From Maridesulfovibrio ferrireducens (GTDB taxonomy: Bacteria; Desulfobacterota; Desulfovibrionia; Desulfovibrionales; Desulfovibrionaceae), in contig NZ_FNGA01000002.1 of the NCBI RefSeq assembly GCF_900101105.1, positions 186,001 through 250,000 on the forward strand: a DNA stretch of 64,000 nt, in the 5' to 3' direction. The position numbers were made by a program, and so were the translations under genes. The notes under the pieces are model-generated. The model saw only the letters and a list, made by a program, of their open reading frames with translations. It searched no databases and was not told the origin of the DNA. Positions 1 to 8,968 of the stretch are shown here, piece after piece (within the stretch, counting starts at the first letter, position 1; the number at the start of each line of letters is the position of its first letter).

Positions 1-5
1 ATTCC

Positions 6-2678
6 TTACTTTCCCTTACCTTTTTTATCTTTGCCTTTCTTGTCTTCACCTTTTTTATCTTCACCGGAAGCGAACAACTCACGTTTCCGCTTTTCAAAAA
101 CAACGGCGGCTTTAAAAGCTGATATTGCTAACGCCAATATGCTCAAAATAAGGATCATTCCTTTCTGAAATTCCCACTTCTGACGAATAATCATATCAAT
201 TAGGAAGTTCGATTGAACATTGGTCGAATAATAAATAAGCAAAGGAATACAAAGCAATGCCAGACCTAAAAAAACAACTTCAAGCCATATGAAATTCCTG
301 CCAAGCAGCATGATGAAAAGAGTTGAATCCCGCACAACTCGCAGAGTAACCAATCTGTTTTTTAGTTTTTTAAGTCTATCTTCAATCTGGAGAAGATATT
401 TCTGGGTTTTTCTGAAAGTTTCGGCCACATTTAAATGCTGTGACTTGATCCAATAAATCTTTGTAGCGCAATAATTAAAATCCGCATTAAATTCCGTAAG
501 CAATTTAGGGAACGGAAACCATGACGCTTCTCCGCGAATTTCTTTAAGATGCTCCCTGAAAAAATCAACCTTCTTATTAATAACTTTAATTTCGTACTCA
601 ACCCTTTTTTCAATTTCACCGGTAAGAGTCTCAACACCGGAGATAAGATGCCTAAAAGCTACATAATTTTTAATTTTAGCAAGCCGCCCCATTCTCTCCA
701 TAAACTTTTCGGCATCCTCAGCAAACTCATGACCTTCCTCAAACCATTGGGATATGTCAGAGGTAAGAGAATCAATCCCGGAGGCAACTTTTTTTGCCTC
801 GGCCTCGGCTGTTTCCCATAATTCTCCAAGAGATTGCAGAATAATGAGCCTACCCCGATCAAGCTCAGGATCAATCACTATTCTATTAAAATAATTAGGA
901 TCTTTCGAAATAACATCTGTAAAATAGCTAACAGCCTGCTCTGAAAAACCCATTTTTACCATACAGACTGCTCTGCGATATTGAGGCTCCAGCCAGTTAG
1001 GACAAATACCGAAAGCTTTTTTATAAGATGTGCTTGCAGCCCCGAATTCACCGGAAACTTCTTGTAATCGTGCCTGTAAATATATGAAATAAGCTTGCTG
1101 CAAAGGAGAAAAGCTTAACCTTTCAGCTTCCTGCCAATAAAACTCTGCCTGCTCAGGCTCATTCATTTCCAGCTGAATAAAACCCATTAAAGCTCGGGGT
1201 TGATAACCGCGACTGAATCTGATCATGGCATTTTTTACCAGAATTTCAGCATCATTTAAGTCTTCGCTGACTAATGATTCAAAAGCTGACCAGATCAATT
1301 CCCCTTCTTCCGGGCCTTGCTCAGTTATCCCGTTAGGCCATTCTTTTCCCCGGGAACGCCAGACCAAATATAATGTACGTAACTGAGAGACGGAATTGAT
1401 GGAAAAAAGAGCCTTAGCGATTATATTTTCATAACTGCTCCCGCCTTGTAGAATTTTTTTAAATTCTGCAACAACATCTTCTTTCCCCTGCATACCGACA
1501 TCAATATTCTGAAAACCTTCCGTAAATTTTTCACTGTCTATTGCTGCAAGCTGCTTCCAAACATTTGGATCGACTCCTTGCAATGTTCTACTCGGACACT
1601 CGGATGGAATATGATTTTTCATCCCGCAATAAAAACAATCGTCATGTTCACCGATAGAGACTCTCCGGGAGATAGTCACTTCAATAGAGTCTGATCCACT
1701 ATCTTCAACACCTTTTTTAAGGCTTACATGACACCATCCTTCCAAACTTTCCTGCTCACTTCCGAATCTTACTTCATTAACAGCAAAATCCTTCCCAAGA
1801 AGGTAAGCATCCCGATATCTTAAATGTGGACAATCAGGAGTAAGCTTATCCCAGTCCAGATTAACCTTACGTACAACTTCTTCATTAAAACTCATCCCTT
1901 TCTGAGGAACAAGAGCCATAACAGATGGCCAGTAACTGATGTCCTCTCCTTCCTGATTTCTTACTCTATTTATAAGAACCAAAAGATCTTTCAGAAAAGT
2001 TCTAAGCAAAGACAAAGACTTAATAGGAAGTATGACCCGCACTTCAGAAGTAATGTATTGAATTCCGAGTCGTTGTAACAACACCTGTATTTCAGATAAA
2101 AACGATCTCCATCCTTTGATAAAAGCCTTATCCGAAGGATTTCCCACAGGAATTAAAATAAAATACCAACTCTGAAGAGACTCATACCCAAGCCCTTGAT
2201 CAGGTATTAATTTAAGCCAGCCCGACTTTGATAGACCACTTGGAGATCTTTCCTCTTCAAGGTTTAAACCGGAAATAGTCTTAACTTCTACACTTAACTG
2301 TGGATGAATCAATACTTCAAACTCAGTAGGCAGTGCAGTCTCTTGATTCGTAAATTCATCCGAAACATTCAATGAAAGATTTAAATTGTAATCTACAAGC
2401 AAAGTGGTCGGCATTAACTGGGTAAAGACAGGCATTGGATTAAGTTTTGACCATATCTGCAAACGCGCCAGCACCCGGAATACGTCATCACTGAAAAAGA
2501 ACCAGAAAGCCTGATTTGTTCCTTCTTTCATGAGCATTCCACCAAAATCACTCATACTGCGCGAAACAGAGTCGTCGAGAGTACCTCCCCACACCATCCA
2601 TACGCCGTAACCGCGATTAACCATGCGAGAATGGCTGACAACGGGAAGATTTTCAAATAAGCTGGCAATCTGATACAA
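6..2678 (-). CDS. Large TPR membrane protein with a CCHC zinc-knuckle motif (function unknown)
   Basis: 890 residues, complete, starting at a TTG preceded by AAGGAG at 8-nt spacing. I do not recognise the N-terminal third. Residues 348-361 form an exact C-x2-C-x4-H-x4-C zinc knuckle, a motif typical of retroviral and eukaryotic nucleic-acid-binding proteins and rare in bacteria. Residues about 480-610 look like tetratricopeptide repeats, about 640-770 are charged and helical (likely coiled coil), and two hydrophobic segments near 785-805 and 830-855 should be membrane spans. The last 20 residues are a lysine-rich GEDKK-type tail. The layout suggests a membrane-anchored scaffold with a large cytoplasmic part. 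It is transcribed away from moaE, with only 30 bp between the two start codons. Confidence 0.75.
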   Translation of the reverse strand: MYQIASLFENLPVVSHSRMVNRGYGVWMVWGGTLDDSVSRSMSDFGGMLMKEGTNQAFWFFFSDDVFRVLARLQIWSKLNPMPVFTQLMPTTLLVDYNLNLSLNVSDEFTNQETALPTEFEVLIHPQLSVEVKTISGLNLEEERSPSGLSKSGWLKLIPDQGLGYESLQSWYFILIPVGNPSDKAFIKGWRSFLSEIQVLLQRLGIQYITSEVRVILPIKSLSLLRTFLKDLLVLINRVRNQEGEDISYWPSVMALVPQKGMSFNEEVVRKVNLDWDKLTPDCPHLRYRDAYLLGKDFAVNEVRFGSEQESLEGWCHVSLKKGVEDSGSDSIEVTISRRVSIGEHDDCFYCGMKNHIPSECPSRTLQGVDPNVWKQLAAIDSEKFTEGFQNIDVGMQGKEDVVAEFKKILQGGSSYENIIAKALFSINSVSQLRTLYLVWRSRGKEWPNGITEQGPEEGELIWSAFESLVSEDLNDAEILVKNAMIRFSRGYQPRALMGFIQLEMNEPEQAEFYWQEAERLSFSPLQQAYFIYLQARLQEVSGEFGAASTSYKKAFGICPNWLEPQYRRAVCMVKMGFSEQAVSYFTDVISKDPNYFNRIVIDPELDRGRLIILQSLGELWETAEAEAKKVASGIDSLTSDISQWFEEGHEFAEDAEKFMERMGRLAKIKNYVAFRHLISGVETLTGEIEKRVEYEIKVINKKVDFFREHLKEIRGEASWFPFPKLLTEFNADFNYCATKIYWIKSQHLNVAETFRKTQKYLLQIEDRLKKLKNRLVTLRVVRDSTLFIMLLGRNFIWLEVVFLGLALLCIPLLIYYSTNVQSNFLIDMIIRQKWEFQKGMILILSILALAISAFKAAVVFEKRKRELFASGEDKKGEDKKGKDKKGKGK

Positions 2679-2708
2679 AACAATAACTCCTTACTCACCG
2701 GAGAGATT

Positions 2709-3071
2709 ATGGACATTTCGAAAAAAATTTCTGAACTTAAACAAGACCCCGAATTTGCTAAAAACGTTGGAATGATTCTGGTTCACAACGGAATTGTCCG
2801 CGGCTGGTCCCGCGGTTCACACGAGAAAGTTTCCGGAATCGAAATCAAAGCTGACCATGAAAAAATTGAACAGCTCCGCGCTGAATACGAAAAATCACCG
2901 GGTATCTATAAAATTGTTGTCGAAGCACATGAAGGAACATTTAAACCCGGCGATGATGTTCTTTTCCTTATCGTTGCCGGTGATATTCGCGAAAATGTTA
3001 AAGCCTGCCTTGCAACAATGCTCGACAGAGTAAAATCCGAAGCTTTCACCAAAAAAGAAATAATGGCCTAA
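2709..3071 (+). CDS. moaE: Molybdopterin synthase catalytic subunit MoaE family protein
   Basis: 120 residues. MoaE, with MoaD, puts the dithiolene sulfurs into precursor Z to make molybdopterin. The sequence follows the MoaE fold: a GIVRG turn near residue 29, the HEG-x-F-x-PGDD segment near 82-90, and a C-terminal helix with lysines (RVKSEAFTKKE) where the family carries its catalytic lysines. RBS GGAGAG lies 4 nt before the ATG. No moaD is adjacent; a MogA-like gene lies 5 kb away at 8159. Sulfate reducers need the cofactor for molybdenum and tungsten formate dehydrogenases and related enzymes. The family call is good; which MoaD is its partner cannot be read from the window. Confidence 0.85.
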   Translation: MDISKKISELKQDPEFAKNVGMILVHNGIVRGWSRGSHEKVSGIEIKADHEKIEQLRAEYEKSPGIYKIVVEAHEGTFKPGDDVLFLIVAGDIRENVKACLATMLDRVKSEAFTKKEIMA

Positions 3072-3081
3072 ACTGATTGTT

Positions 3082-3133
3082 CAAAAGAGATCCAATAACT
3101 TGTGTTTTGCAAAGCAAAAACGGGTCTCTTTTG
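3082..3133. terminator. Long hairpin terminator after moaE
   Basis: A 12-bp stem (CAAAAGAGATCC paired with GGGTCTCTTTTG, one G-U) encloses a second small hairpin (GTTTTGC/GCAAAAAC). It sits between the convergent ends of moaE and the glycosyltransferase at 3146 and could serve both strands. Confidence 0.6.
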
Positions 3134-3145
3134 GGCAATCTTACT

Positions 3146-4045
3146 TTAAACAGATATTATTTGATCAGGAAGAATATCTGCAGGACTTACACTCTGCCCT
3201 TCTAAAACATTTTTTACCATTTGTTCAACCTTTTCAGCCTGCTCCAACTTTCCGCGCTTCCTGCATCCGCCCACAAAGTAACTGACTTTGCGCTGCAATT
3301 CTACTTTAGCAAGTTCAAGCTCGTCCAGACTCAACTCATTGCTGTGCAGCAATTTTATAATAGAATAAATTCTGTATAAATCAAAACAGCCAACACTGTT
3401 CGTGAGTTGATCGGGGCGCCCTCCGTACTTAATGGTCAACCGATCTTCCAACAGACCGACCGGAAATTTAAACCCGGACCTGATCCAGAGATCATAATCT
3501 TCACAGGCCGGCATATTCTCATCAAACGGGCCGACGCTATCCCAAAACTTCTTGCTGAACATAGCACATGACGGGCTGATTAAACACGTTTCAAGAGACT
3601 TATCAAAAAACATGCCTTCAGGTTTCGCATACTTTTTGCTCTGATTTACCCGCTTTTCATTGCGCACCCAAATTTCATTAGTCTGACTTATATCTAATTC
3701 TTCAGACTTCATAAATGCAAGCTGCATTTCAAGTTTTTTAGGCAACCACTCATCGTCAGAATCAAGCAAAGCTATATACTTTCCTTTTGATTCCTTTATA
3801 GCAAAATTACGTGCTGCGGAAACGCCTCTATTCTCTTGAAACAAGACTTTCATCCGCACATCAGTAAACTCTGTAAGCATCTGCACTGTATCATCTGTCG
3901 AACCGTCATTCACTATCAAACACTCAAAATCAGTAAAGCTCTGTACTAAAGCGGAACGAAGAGCACGGCAAAGTAGCTCCGACCTATTGTAAGTTGGTAT
4001 AATAACAGAAATTTCAGGAAACGACTTATTTTTATCAACCGACAT
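3146..4045 (-). CDS. Family 2 glycosyltransferase
   Basis: 299 residues. The N-terminus has the GT-A signature ISVIIPTYNR (12-21), an NDGSTDDT loop (46-53) that holds the nucleotide sugar, and the metal-binding DSDDEW (95-100). It should transfer a sugar from a nucleotide donor to a glycan or lipid acceptor at the cytoplasmic face; donor and acceptor cannot be told. AAAGG lies 7 nt before the ATG. It is divergent from a second glycosyltransferase at 4234, with 188 bp between them holding the promoters. A surface-polysaccharide role is likely but inferred. Confidence 0.9.
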   Translation of the reverse strand: MSVDKNKSFPEISVIIPTYNRSELLCRALRSALVQSFTDFECLIVNDGSTDDTVQMLTEFTDVRMKVLFQENRGVSAARNFAIKESKGKYIALLDSDDEWLPKKLEMQLAFMKSEELDISQTNEIWVRNEKRVNQSKKYAKPEGMFFDKSLETCLISPSCAMFSKKFWDSVGPFDENMPACEDYDLWIRSGFKFPVGLLEDRLTIKYGGRPDQLTNSVGCFDLYRIYSIIKLLHSNELSLDELELAKVELQRKVSYFVGGCRKRGKLEQAEKVEQMVKNVLEGQSVSPADILPDQIISV

Positions 4046-4233
4046 TCACATACCTTTTTTTAAAAAAATCTTTATAATTCAAATTGTCAGGTGTACATAC
4101 TATTAAGAAACGATATAAGACCTGTGACGGATATAGTTCGATAAACATTATTAACGGGTAATAAATTGCCTATAATATTGCTTATCGACCCTTTTTACTT
4201 GACTCTTTAGTTAACGGATTGTCATTTACTTTC

Positions 4234-5349
4234 ATGCGAATTTTTCAAGTCATAAACGTTCGATGGTTCAACGCAACCTCATGGTACGCCCTATACCTCA
4301 GTAAACTACTGCAGGACGCCGGGCACGATGTTCTTGTCATCACCGTTCCTGATACAGAAACGGAAGAGAAAGCTCTCGAAATGGGACTTAATGTTGAAAC
4401 AATTGATTTGAATTCAACGCACCCTATAAAATTTGTCAAAGCATGTGCAAGGGTTCTTTCTCTCGTTCGCAAACATAAACCTGATATAGTAAACTGCCAC
4501 AGAGGAGAAGCTTTCTTCTGGTGGGGATTTCTCAGGAAAGCAGGTCTTGGCTTTAAGCTCGTAAGAACCCGCGGAGACCAGCGTCTTCCACGAAACGATA
4601 TACTTAACCGCTATCTGCATTCAAATATTGCCGACGCGGTTGTCGTAACAAACAAACGCATGGCTGAACATTTTCTAAAAAAAATGGAATTAGCCGAAAA
4701 CAGTCTCTGGCTCATACATGGCGGGGTCGATACTGATAAATTTAAGTTCAATCAACAAGGAAGAAGTGAAATCCGCAAAAAGTACGGATTCACTGAGGAT
4801 CAAATTGTTGTCGGCCTTCTTGGCAGATTCGACAGAGTAAAAGGTCAGCATGAACTCATAAAAGCGATTGCAAAAGTTCGCCAAAACTCTGAGAACGACA
4901 ATATAAAATTATTCCTGATGGGCTTTCCGACTGCCACGAGCAGACACGAAATAGACTCATGGTTAAATGAAAATAACATTGCCGACATTACTGAAATAAG
5001 CGGGAAGTGTGAGAACATTTCAGCCTGTATTTCAGCGATTGATATTGGTGTGATTGCTTCACTCTGGTCCGAAACCATCGCAAGGGCAGCTCTTGAAATT
5101 ATGGCTTGCCAACGCCCGCTAATATCTACCTCAGTCGGAGTAATGCCGGACCTGCTTCCCGAAGAAGCACTGGTTGAACCACAAGATGTTTCCGCCATGG
5201 CGCTTAAACTGGAAGAAGTGATCAGCAGTCCTGAAATGAAAAAAGGATTACTTGAAACTCACGCTAAAACAATGTCGCAGCTTTCAGGATCTGACTTTTT
5301 AAAGCGCACTCTGACTCTTTATCAGGGAACACTTACAAAGAACTCTTAG
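4234..5349 (+). CDS. GT-B glycosyltransferase, family 4
   Basis: 371 residues from the ATG at 4234; a TTG 15 nt upstream is open but adds five residues with no better RBS. The two-domain GT-B layout is visible: an N-terminal acceptor domain starting FQVINVRW, a linker around RKKYGF, the donor domain opening VGLLGRFDRVKG, and an E-x7-E type segment (ETIARAALEIMAC) that binds the nucleotide sugar. Family members build lipopolysaccharide or capsule cores. The neighbour on the other strand is a GT2 enzyme, so both may serve one glycan, but they are not in one operon. Confidence 0.88.
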   Translation: MRIFQVINVRWFNATSWYALYLSKLLQDAGHDVLVITVPDTETEEKALEMGLNVETIDLNSTHPIKFVKACARVLSLVRKHKPDIVNCHRGEAFFWWGFLRKAGLGFKLVRTRGDQRLPRNDILNRYLHSNIADAVVVTNKRMAEHFLKKMELAENSLWLIHGGVDTDKFKFNQQGRSEIRKKYGFTEDQIVVGLLGRFDRVKGQHELIKAIAKVRQNSENDNIKLFLMGFPTATSRHEIDSWLNENNIADITEISGKCENISACISAIDIGVIASLWSETIARAALEIMACQRPLISTSVGVMPDLLPEEALVEPQDVSAMALKLEEVISSPEMKKGLLETHAKTMSQLSGSDFLKRTLTLYQGTLTKNS

Positions 5350-5370
5350 CTCATTTTAAAATAAGAATAC

Positions 5371-6309
5371 TTACTCAGGGCCGAAAGTTGACCGAATGCT
5401 ATCTAGTTGCACAGCAACTTCATAAATTGTGCGGGCATATACCATTGAATGATTATAGCGATAGATAACTTTCAGCTTTTTCTTTTTGCTGAGCGAGCTT
5501 TTCCAGCCATGCCTTTTCAAAAAATTTGCCATGCTTTCAAGGGCGTCGTCCTTACTGAACAAATCTACCCGGCCGTCCATATCCCCGTCAACAGCATAAC
5601 TGATTGCAGTCGTCGGCATGAACTGACAGATACCGAAAGCCCCGTATGGTGACCCCGGTATTTCCGATGGATTGAGAGAATTAGTGGAAGAAAATTTTAA
5701 AAGAGCTGACAGTTCTTTATAAGCCCAGTCGGCCTTCTGCTTAGTTCTTTTTTTAAGCCATACCATATCCTCAGGAGCAAGATCAGTATGCCCCAGTTCA
5801 TCAAAAAACTTCATAGGATCTGGACTGGCAGCCATGTTGGCAAGGTTGCTAAAAGCAGGCGAATTGCCGAGGGTATGTCCAAGTTTTGTTTCAACCAGCA
5901 GCAATGCGACTAAAACAGAGGGAGACACCCCATACTTTTTATCTATTCTGGTAAGAATTTCAAAATTTTCACGCAGATATGAATATGCTCCGGCGAGAAG
6001 AATCGGCCCCACATATCTATCGTCATATTCTTTTTCACGGGCTATTTTTTTAGCCGGTGGCTCGAATCTGCGATGAAGCAGAACTTTCATCTTTCTTGTC
6101 ATCATACCAGAATCATATTTCATTGTTCCGGCAGAAAAAACCGTGTCTATATATTCTCTGTTAAACCCGTCATTGACCAGCCTATCCTTTAATGGCGCCC
6201 AAGCATCATGATCTGCCGAGCTTGAAGCAAGACTGCAAACTACACTGCAAATCATGAACAAAAAACAAAGAACAAAAATGATCATCGGCTTTTTAAGCTT
6301 TAAAGTCAT
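5371..6309 (-). CDS. Lytic murein transglycosylase, MltB-like
   Basis: 312 residues with an N-terminal hydrophobic segment (about 9-28) as signal peptide or anchor. It cleaves peptidoglycan between MurNAc and GlcNAc to give anhydro-MurNAc. The catalytic glutamate is E140 in the VETKLG motif, and YGAFGICQFMPTT (222-234) is the typical second block of the SLT_2/MltB family. E. coli MltB is slightly longer (361). The start lies 9 bp after the stop of the upstream selenoprotein gene, with GAGG before the ATG, so the two are probably cotranscribed. Confidence 0.88.
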   Translation of the reverse strand: MTLKLKKPMIIFVLCFLFMICSVVCSLASSSADHDAWAPLKDRLVNDGFNREYIDTVFSAGTMKYDSGMMTRKMKVLLHRRFEPPAKKIAREKEYDDRYVGPILLAGAYSYLRENFEILTRIDKKYGVSPSVLVALLLVETKLGHTLGNSPAFSNLANMAASPDPMKFFDELGHTDLAPEDMVWLKKRTKQKADWAYKELSALLKFSSTNSLNPSEIPGSPYGAFGICQFMPTTAISYAVDGDMDGRVDLFSKDDALESMANFLKRHGWKSSLSKKKKLKVIYRYNHSMVYARTIYEVAVQLDSIRSTFGPE

Positions 6310-6318
6310 AAATCCTCA

Positions 6319-6549
6319 TTATAATCTGTTCATCGAAACATTAGCCATTTGTTCTTCGAAGTCATCATCAATAAACTTCGCATATTCCGCAACACTATAC
6401 CTTTTGCCGCAAGACCTGCAACATAAAGAAACTCCGGTTCAACCCCGACTCGTATATAGTTCTCCGCCGCAATCTTTACAAATCATCCCTGACTTAGCAG
6501 TATTATTAATACTTCCCAAGTCTGATGAAAGTCTTCTCCCCCCGCCCAT
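6319..6549 (-). CDS. Small dual-CXXC selenoprotein (in-frame TGA read as Sec)
   Basis: Reading from ATG at 6549, the frame runs through one TGA (6439-6441) to a TAA at 6319, giving 76 residues if TGA is selenocysteine. CKDC precedes the TGA and CCRSC follows it; the stretch after TGA (SCGKRYSVAEYAKF, then an acidic helix) is clearly protein-like and stays open for 39 codons. A hairpin just after the TGA matches the bacterial SECIS pattern (see 6400-6428). I recall a family of dual-CXXC small (seleno)proteins in Desulfovibrio in which Sec or Cys occupies this place; that recall was not checked. AAGGGGG precedes the ATG by 4 nt. A second start at 6486 (M22, 55 residues) would begin just before CKDC and may be the true one. 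A redox or metal-binding role is inferred. Confidence 0.75.
6400..6428 (-). promoter_or_regulatory. SECIS-like hairpin for selenocysteine insertion
   Basis: Ten nt after the UGA comes a stem with CUUU/AAGG below, an A-A mismatch, and UGUUGC/GCGGCA above, closed by the loop AGGUCUU. The 11 bases GUUGCAGGUCU are the same as in the E. coli fdhF SECIS as I remember it, including the loop GGU read by SelB. The UGA-to-loop distance is 21 nt (17 in fdhF). Confidence 0.75.
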
Positions 6550-6563
6550 GGCGCCCCCTTAAT

Positions 6564-6598
6564 AAAAAAAGCCGGATTCCATAACGGAAGCCGGCTTT
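6564..6598 (-). terminator. Rho-independent terminator of the tolC-like gene
   Basis: On the minus strand the stem AAAGCCGG/CCGGCTTT with inner TTCC/GGAA is followed by a run of T (6564-6570). It lies just after the TolC-like stop codon and before the selenoprotein RBS, so it separates the two units. Confidence 0.8.
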
Positions 6599-6617
6599 AG
6601 AATAACATGTTTTTTTC

Positions 6618-8045
6618 TTAATTAGTTGTAAGCGAAGGATTCTTAGTTCCCATTGCAACAAACAACCTTGCGAGTGCAACCTGATAGTCAGCCAGAGCTT
6701 CAATAAGCTGTGCTTCACTGGCACTGAGTCTGGACTGAGCGTTCAGAACTTCGTTGTTTGTGCTGACCTGAGCCTGATAACGGGCCATAGCCATTCTATA
6801 ACCTTCACGACCGGCTTCAACAGATTTACGACCAACACCGATTCTGTCAGCCGAGGCTTTCAGACTCAAAAGCTGATCTTTGATTTCGTAGGAAGCTTCA
6901 AGTCTTGTATTGTCATACTCAGCCTTAATCTTGTCTACATTATCACTAGCTCTCTGCACATCGTAGTAGGTTGCGCCCCAGTTAAAGAAATCCCAATTAA
7001 CATTGGCGCCGACGTCCCAAGAATCAGAACGGTTTTTATAATTATATCTATTCTTACTTACGGAAGGATCTCCGCCAGCGCTGTTGTAATTGAAATCCGC
7101 AGTAAGTTTAGGATAAAAAGAACTTTCGGAAATAGTAACATCTTCTTCTGAAATCTTAATCGCCTTCATAGCAATTCGCAGATCAGGACGATCCTTGTCG
7201 GCTTTAACAATACACTGGTCCAGAGTCATCGAAAAAGGCAAATAGGTAAGTTCTCCAGAATAATTAACTTTTTTCTCAAGTGGAAGATTAAGCAACGTAT
7301 TCAACCTTGCAACCCTTGAAGCAACGGAGTTCGAAGCCTTAAGCATATCCTGCTCAGCTGTGGCAAGTTCAACTTCAGCCTGCAAAACGTCAACCCTAGG
7401 TCTTAGTCCCACCTGATAAAAAGCCTGAATAACATCAAGCTGAGATTTAAGTCGTGCAACAGAATCCTGATTACTTTTTACTTCCATCCGTCCTTGCAAC
7501 AATGTCAAAAATGCTTCCTGAATATTTCTAATCAGAATCAATTCTGCATTATAAAGGCTGGCATCGCTCTGTTCTCTTTGAAGCTTCGTTTTCTGGAACT
7601 TCGAAAGCAATTCAAATCCCATGAAAATCGGCTGACTGACATTAATGCCAAGTCCCCATTTATCCTGGTAATCTGTCGGCATATCTCCGGATCTTGGCTG
7701 ATCACCTGAGTGAGTATATCCGTATTTCAACTTCATTCCTGCCCCGAACTGACCGCGCTGAGATTCAACACTGCTTTCGGAGGCCATGAGCTGCTTGCGC
7801 GCTGCGATAATAGTCGGGTTCCGCTTAAGACCCATATTAACGCATTCTTCCAAAGTAAGAGTTAAATCAGCAGTTTCCTCTTCCTTGCTAACAGCCTGCG
7901 GAACTTGTTCTGTAGCCTGTTCCATGGAAACGGGAGCTTTAGCTTCCCCGAGTTGACCTTCACCTTGAAGCTGCTGAGCAAAAGAAGCTGTAGCCGCCGC
8001 AAGTAAAAAGATTAACGTAAACAAAAGAAAAATGTTGCGTTTCAT
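6618..8045 (-). CDS. TolC-family outer membrane efflux channel
   Basis: 475 residues from the ATG at 8045, chosen over an upstream TTG because it gives a clean signal peptide (KRN, hydrophobic core, ASFAQQ). The mature part has the two internally similar halves of TolC proteins: long helices rich in A, Q, R, L and E, and short strands (GMKLKYGYTHSG near residue 100; FNWGATYYDVQRA in the second half). Three TolC chains make an outer-membrane barrel and periplasmic tunnel for RND, ABC or MFS pumps. No pump gene is adjacent, so its partner is unknown. A strong terminator follows. Confidence 0.9.
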   Translation of the reverse strand: MKRNIFLLFTLIFLLAAATASFAQQLQGEGQLGEAKAPVSMEQATEQVPQAVSKEEETADLTLTLEECVNMGLKRNPTIIAARKQLMASESSVESQRGQFGAGMKLKYGYTHSGDQPRSGDMPTDYQDKWGLGINVSQPIFMGFELLSKFQKTKLQREQSDASLYNAELILIRNIQEAFLTLLQGRMEVKSNQDSVARLKSQLDVIQAFYQVGLRPRVDVLQAEVELATAEQDMLKASNSVASRVARLNTLLNLPLEKKVNYSGELTYLPFSMTLDQCIVKADKDRPDLRIAMKAIKISEEDVTISESSFYPKLTADFNYNSAGGDPSVSKNRYNYKNRSDSWDVGANVNWDFFNWGATYYDVQRASDNVDKIKAEYDNTRLEASYEIKDQLLSLKASADRIGVGRKSVEAGREGYRMAMARYQAQVSTNNEVLNAQSRLSASEAQLIEALADYQVALARLFVAMGTKNPSLTTN

Positions 8046-8158
8046 TCTATCCGTCCTGAGCAATGCGTGTTATTTTTATTTAAAAGACTAAAAAACAAAA
8101 TCAAACTTTATATAGAGGTTCCTGCCAAGGGAATCAAGAAACATTTTGTAATTAAACA

Positions 8159-8938
8159 CTACGCAATATTTGCGCAATCAGAGATATCACCCTGCAACTT
8201 ATCAATTGCGTGTTTAAGGGCTGGGATAACGGCCTCCAAGCTCTCTTTAACAGCCTTAGGGCTACCCGGCACATTTATTATAATGGAGTCCCCAAGCGTA
8301 CCTGCAACCCCTCTGGAAATCATGGAGTGCGGTGTTTTAGTAAGACCGGTTGCAGTTATGGCTCTCTCGAAACCGGGCAATCTCTTTTCAATGACTGCAA
8401 GAGTTGCTTCAGGAGAAATATCCCGAGGTCCGACACCTGTCCCCCCCGTAGTGATGATAAGATCAAACCTGCTTGTGTACGCCAGATGCATAAGAAGTGA
8501 TTTTAAATCTCCATACTCATCCGGAATAAGAAATCCGTGCACAGCAGATACCGGCAAAGAATCACTGATAATTTCTGCGATCAGCGGTCCGCCCTTATCT
8601 TCTCTTTGTCCCGCAGCCCCTTTGTCGCTAAGAGTCACATAGGCAACAGAATAACCTATCTTCTCAATTTTTAAATTTAGATTTCCTGTATCAGGAAGAA
8701 CGTCAAGAACTTCGGCAACCCATGTCTTGGCTCCCGGTACTTGGTCCGCCCATGAAACGGAAATAATCCTGAGCAAATCGCACCCTTCGCTGACCAGTTT
8801 CATCCCTGCCCGCAATTTTCGAGCTTCATTTGAAACTTTTATAAAGGGACATCCCTGTGGAAAATTATCACCGCTGCCTAAATAAATACGGCTGCCGACA
8901 CTCACATTCCCGGCAGAAGAAAAGTCACATTTTACCAT
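8159..8938 (-). CDS. Molybdenum cofactor biosynthesis protein, MogA/MoaB domain with N-terminal extension
   Basis: 259 residues from the second of two nearby ATGs, because AAAAGGAGT is only 1 nt from the first (8944) and 7 nt from this one. The C-terminal half (from about residue 95) is a MogA/MoaB domain that adenylylates molybdopterin: TLSDKGAAGQREDKGGP, the TTGGTGVGPRDISPEAT motif, and PGSPKA near the end. The first 90 residues, with GSRIYLGSGDNFPQG and EVLDVLPDTGNLNLKIEK, look like a MOSC-type region fused in front. MOSC-MogA fusions are known in sulfate reducers; the domain order here is inferred by eye. Confidence 0.85.
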   Translation of the reverse strand: MVKCDFSSAGNVSVGSRIYLGSGDNFPQGCPFIKVSNEARKLRAGMKLVSEGCDLLRIISVSWADQVPGAKTWVAEVLDVLPDTGNLNLKIEKIGYSVAYVTLSDKGAAGQREDKGGPLIAEIISDSLPVSAVHGFLIPDEYGDLKSLLMHLAYTSRFDLIITTGGTGVGPRDISPEATLAVIEKRLPGFERAITATGLTKTPHSMISRGVAGTLGDSIIINVPGSPKAVKESLEAVIPALKHAIDKLQGDISDCANIA

Positions 8939-8968
8939 AACCATACTCCTTTTAAATACTGCTTTTTA

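Noticed and set aside
8067-8642. 191-codon plus-strand frame opposite the MogA-like gene
   Set aside because: MogA motifs on the minus strand are clear; the antisense frame has no RBS or recognisable pattern.
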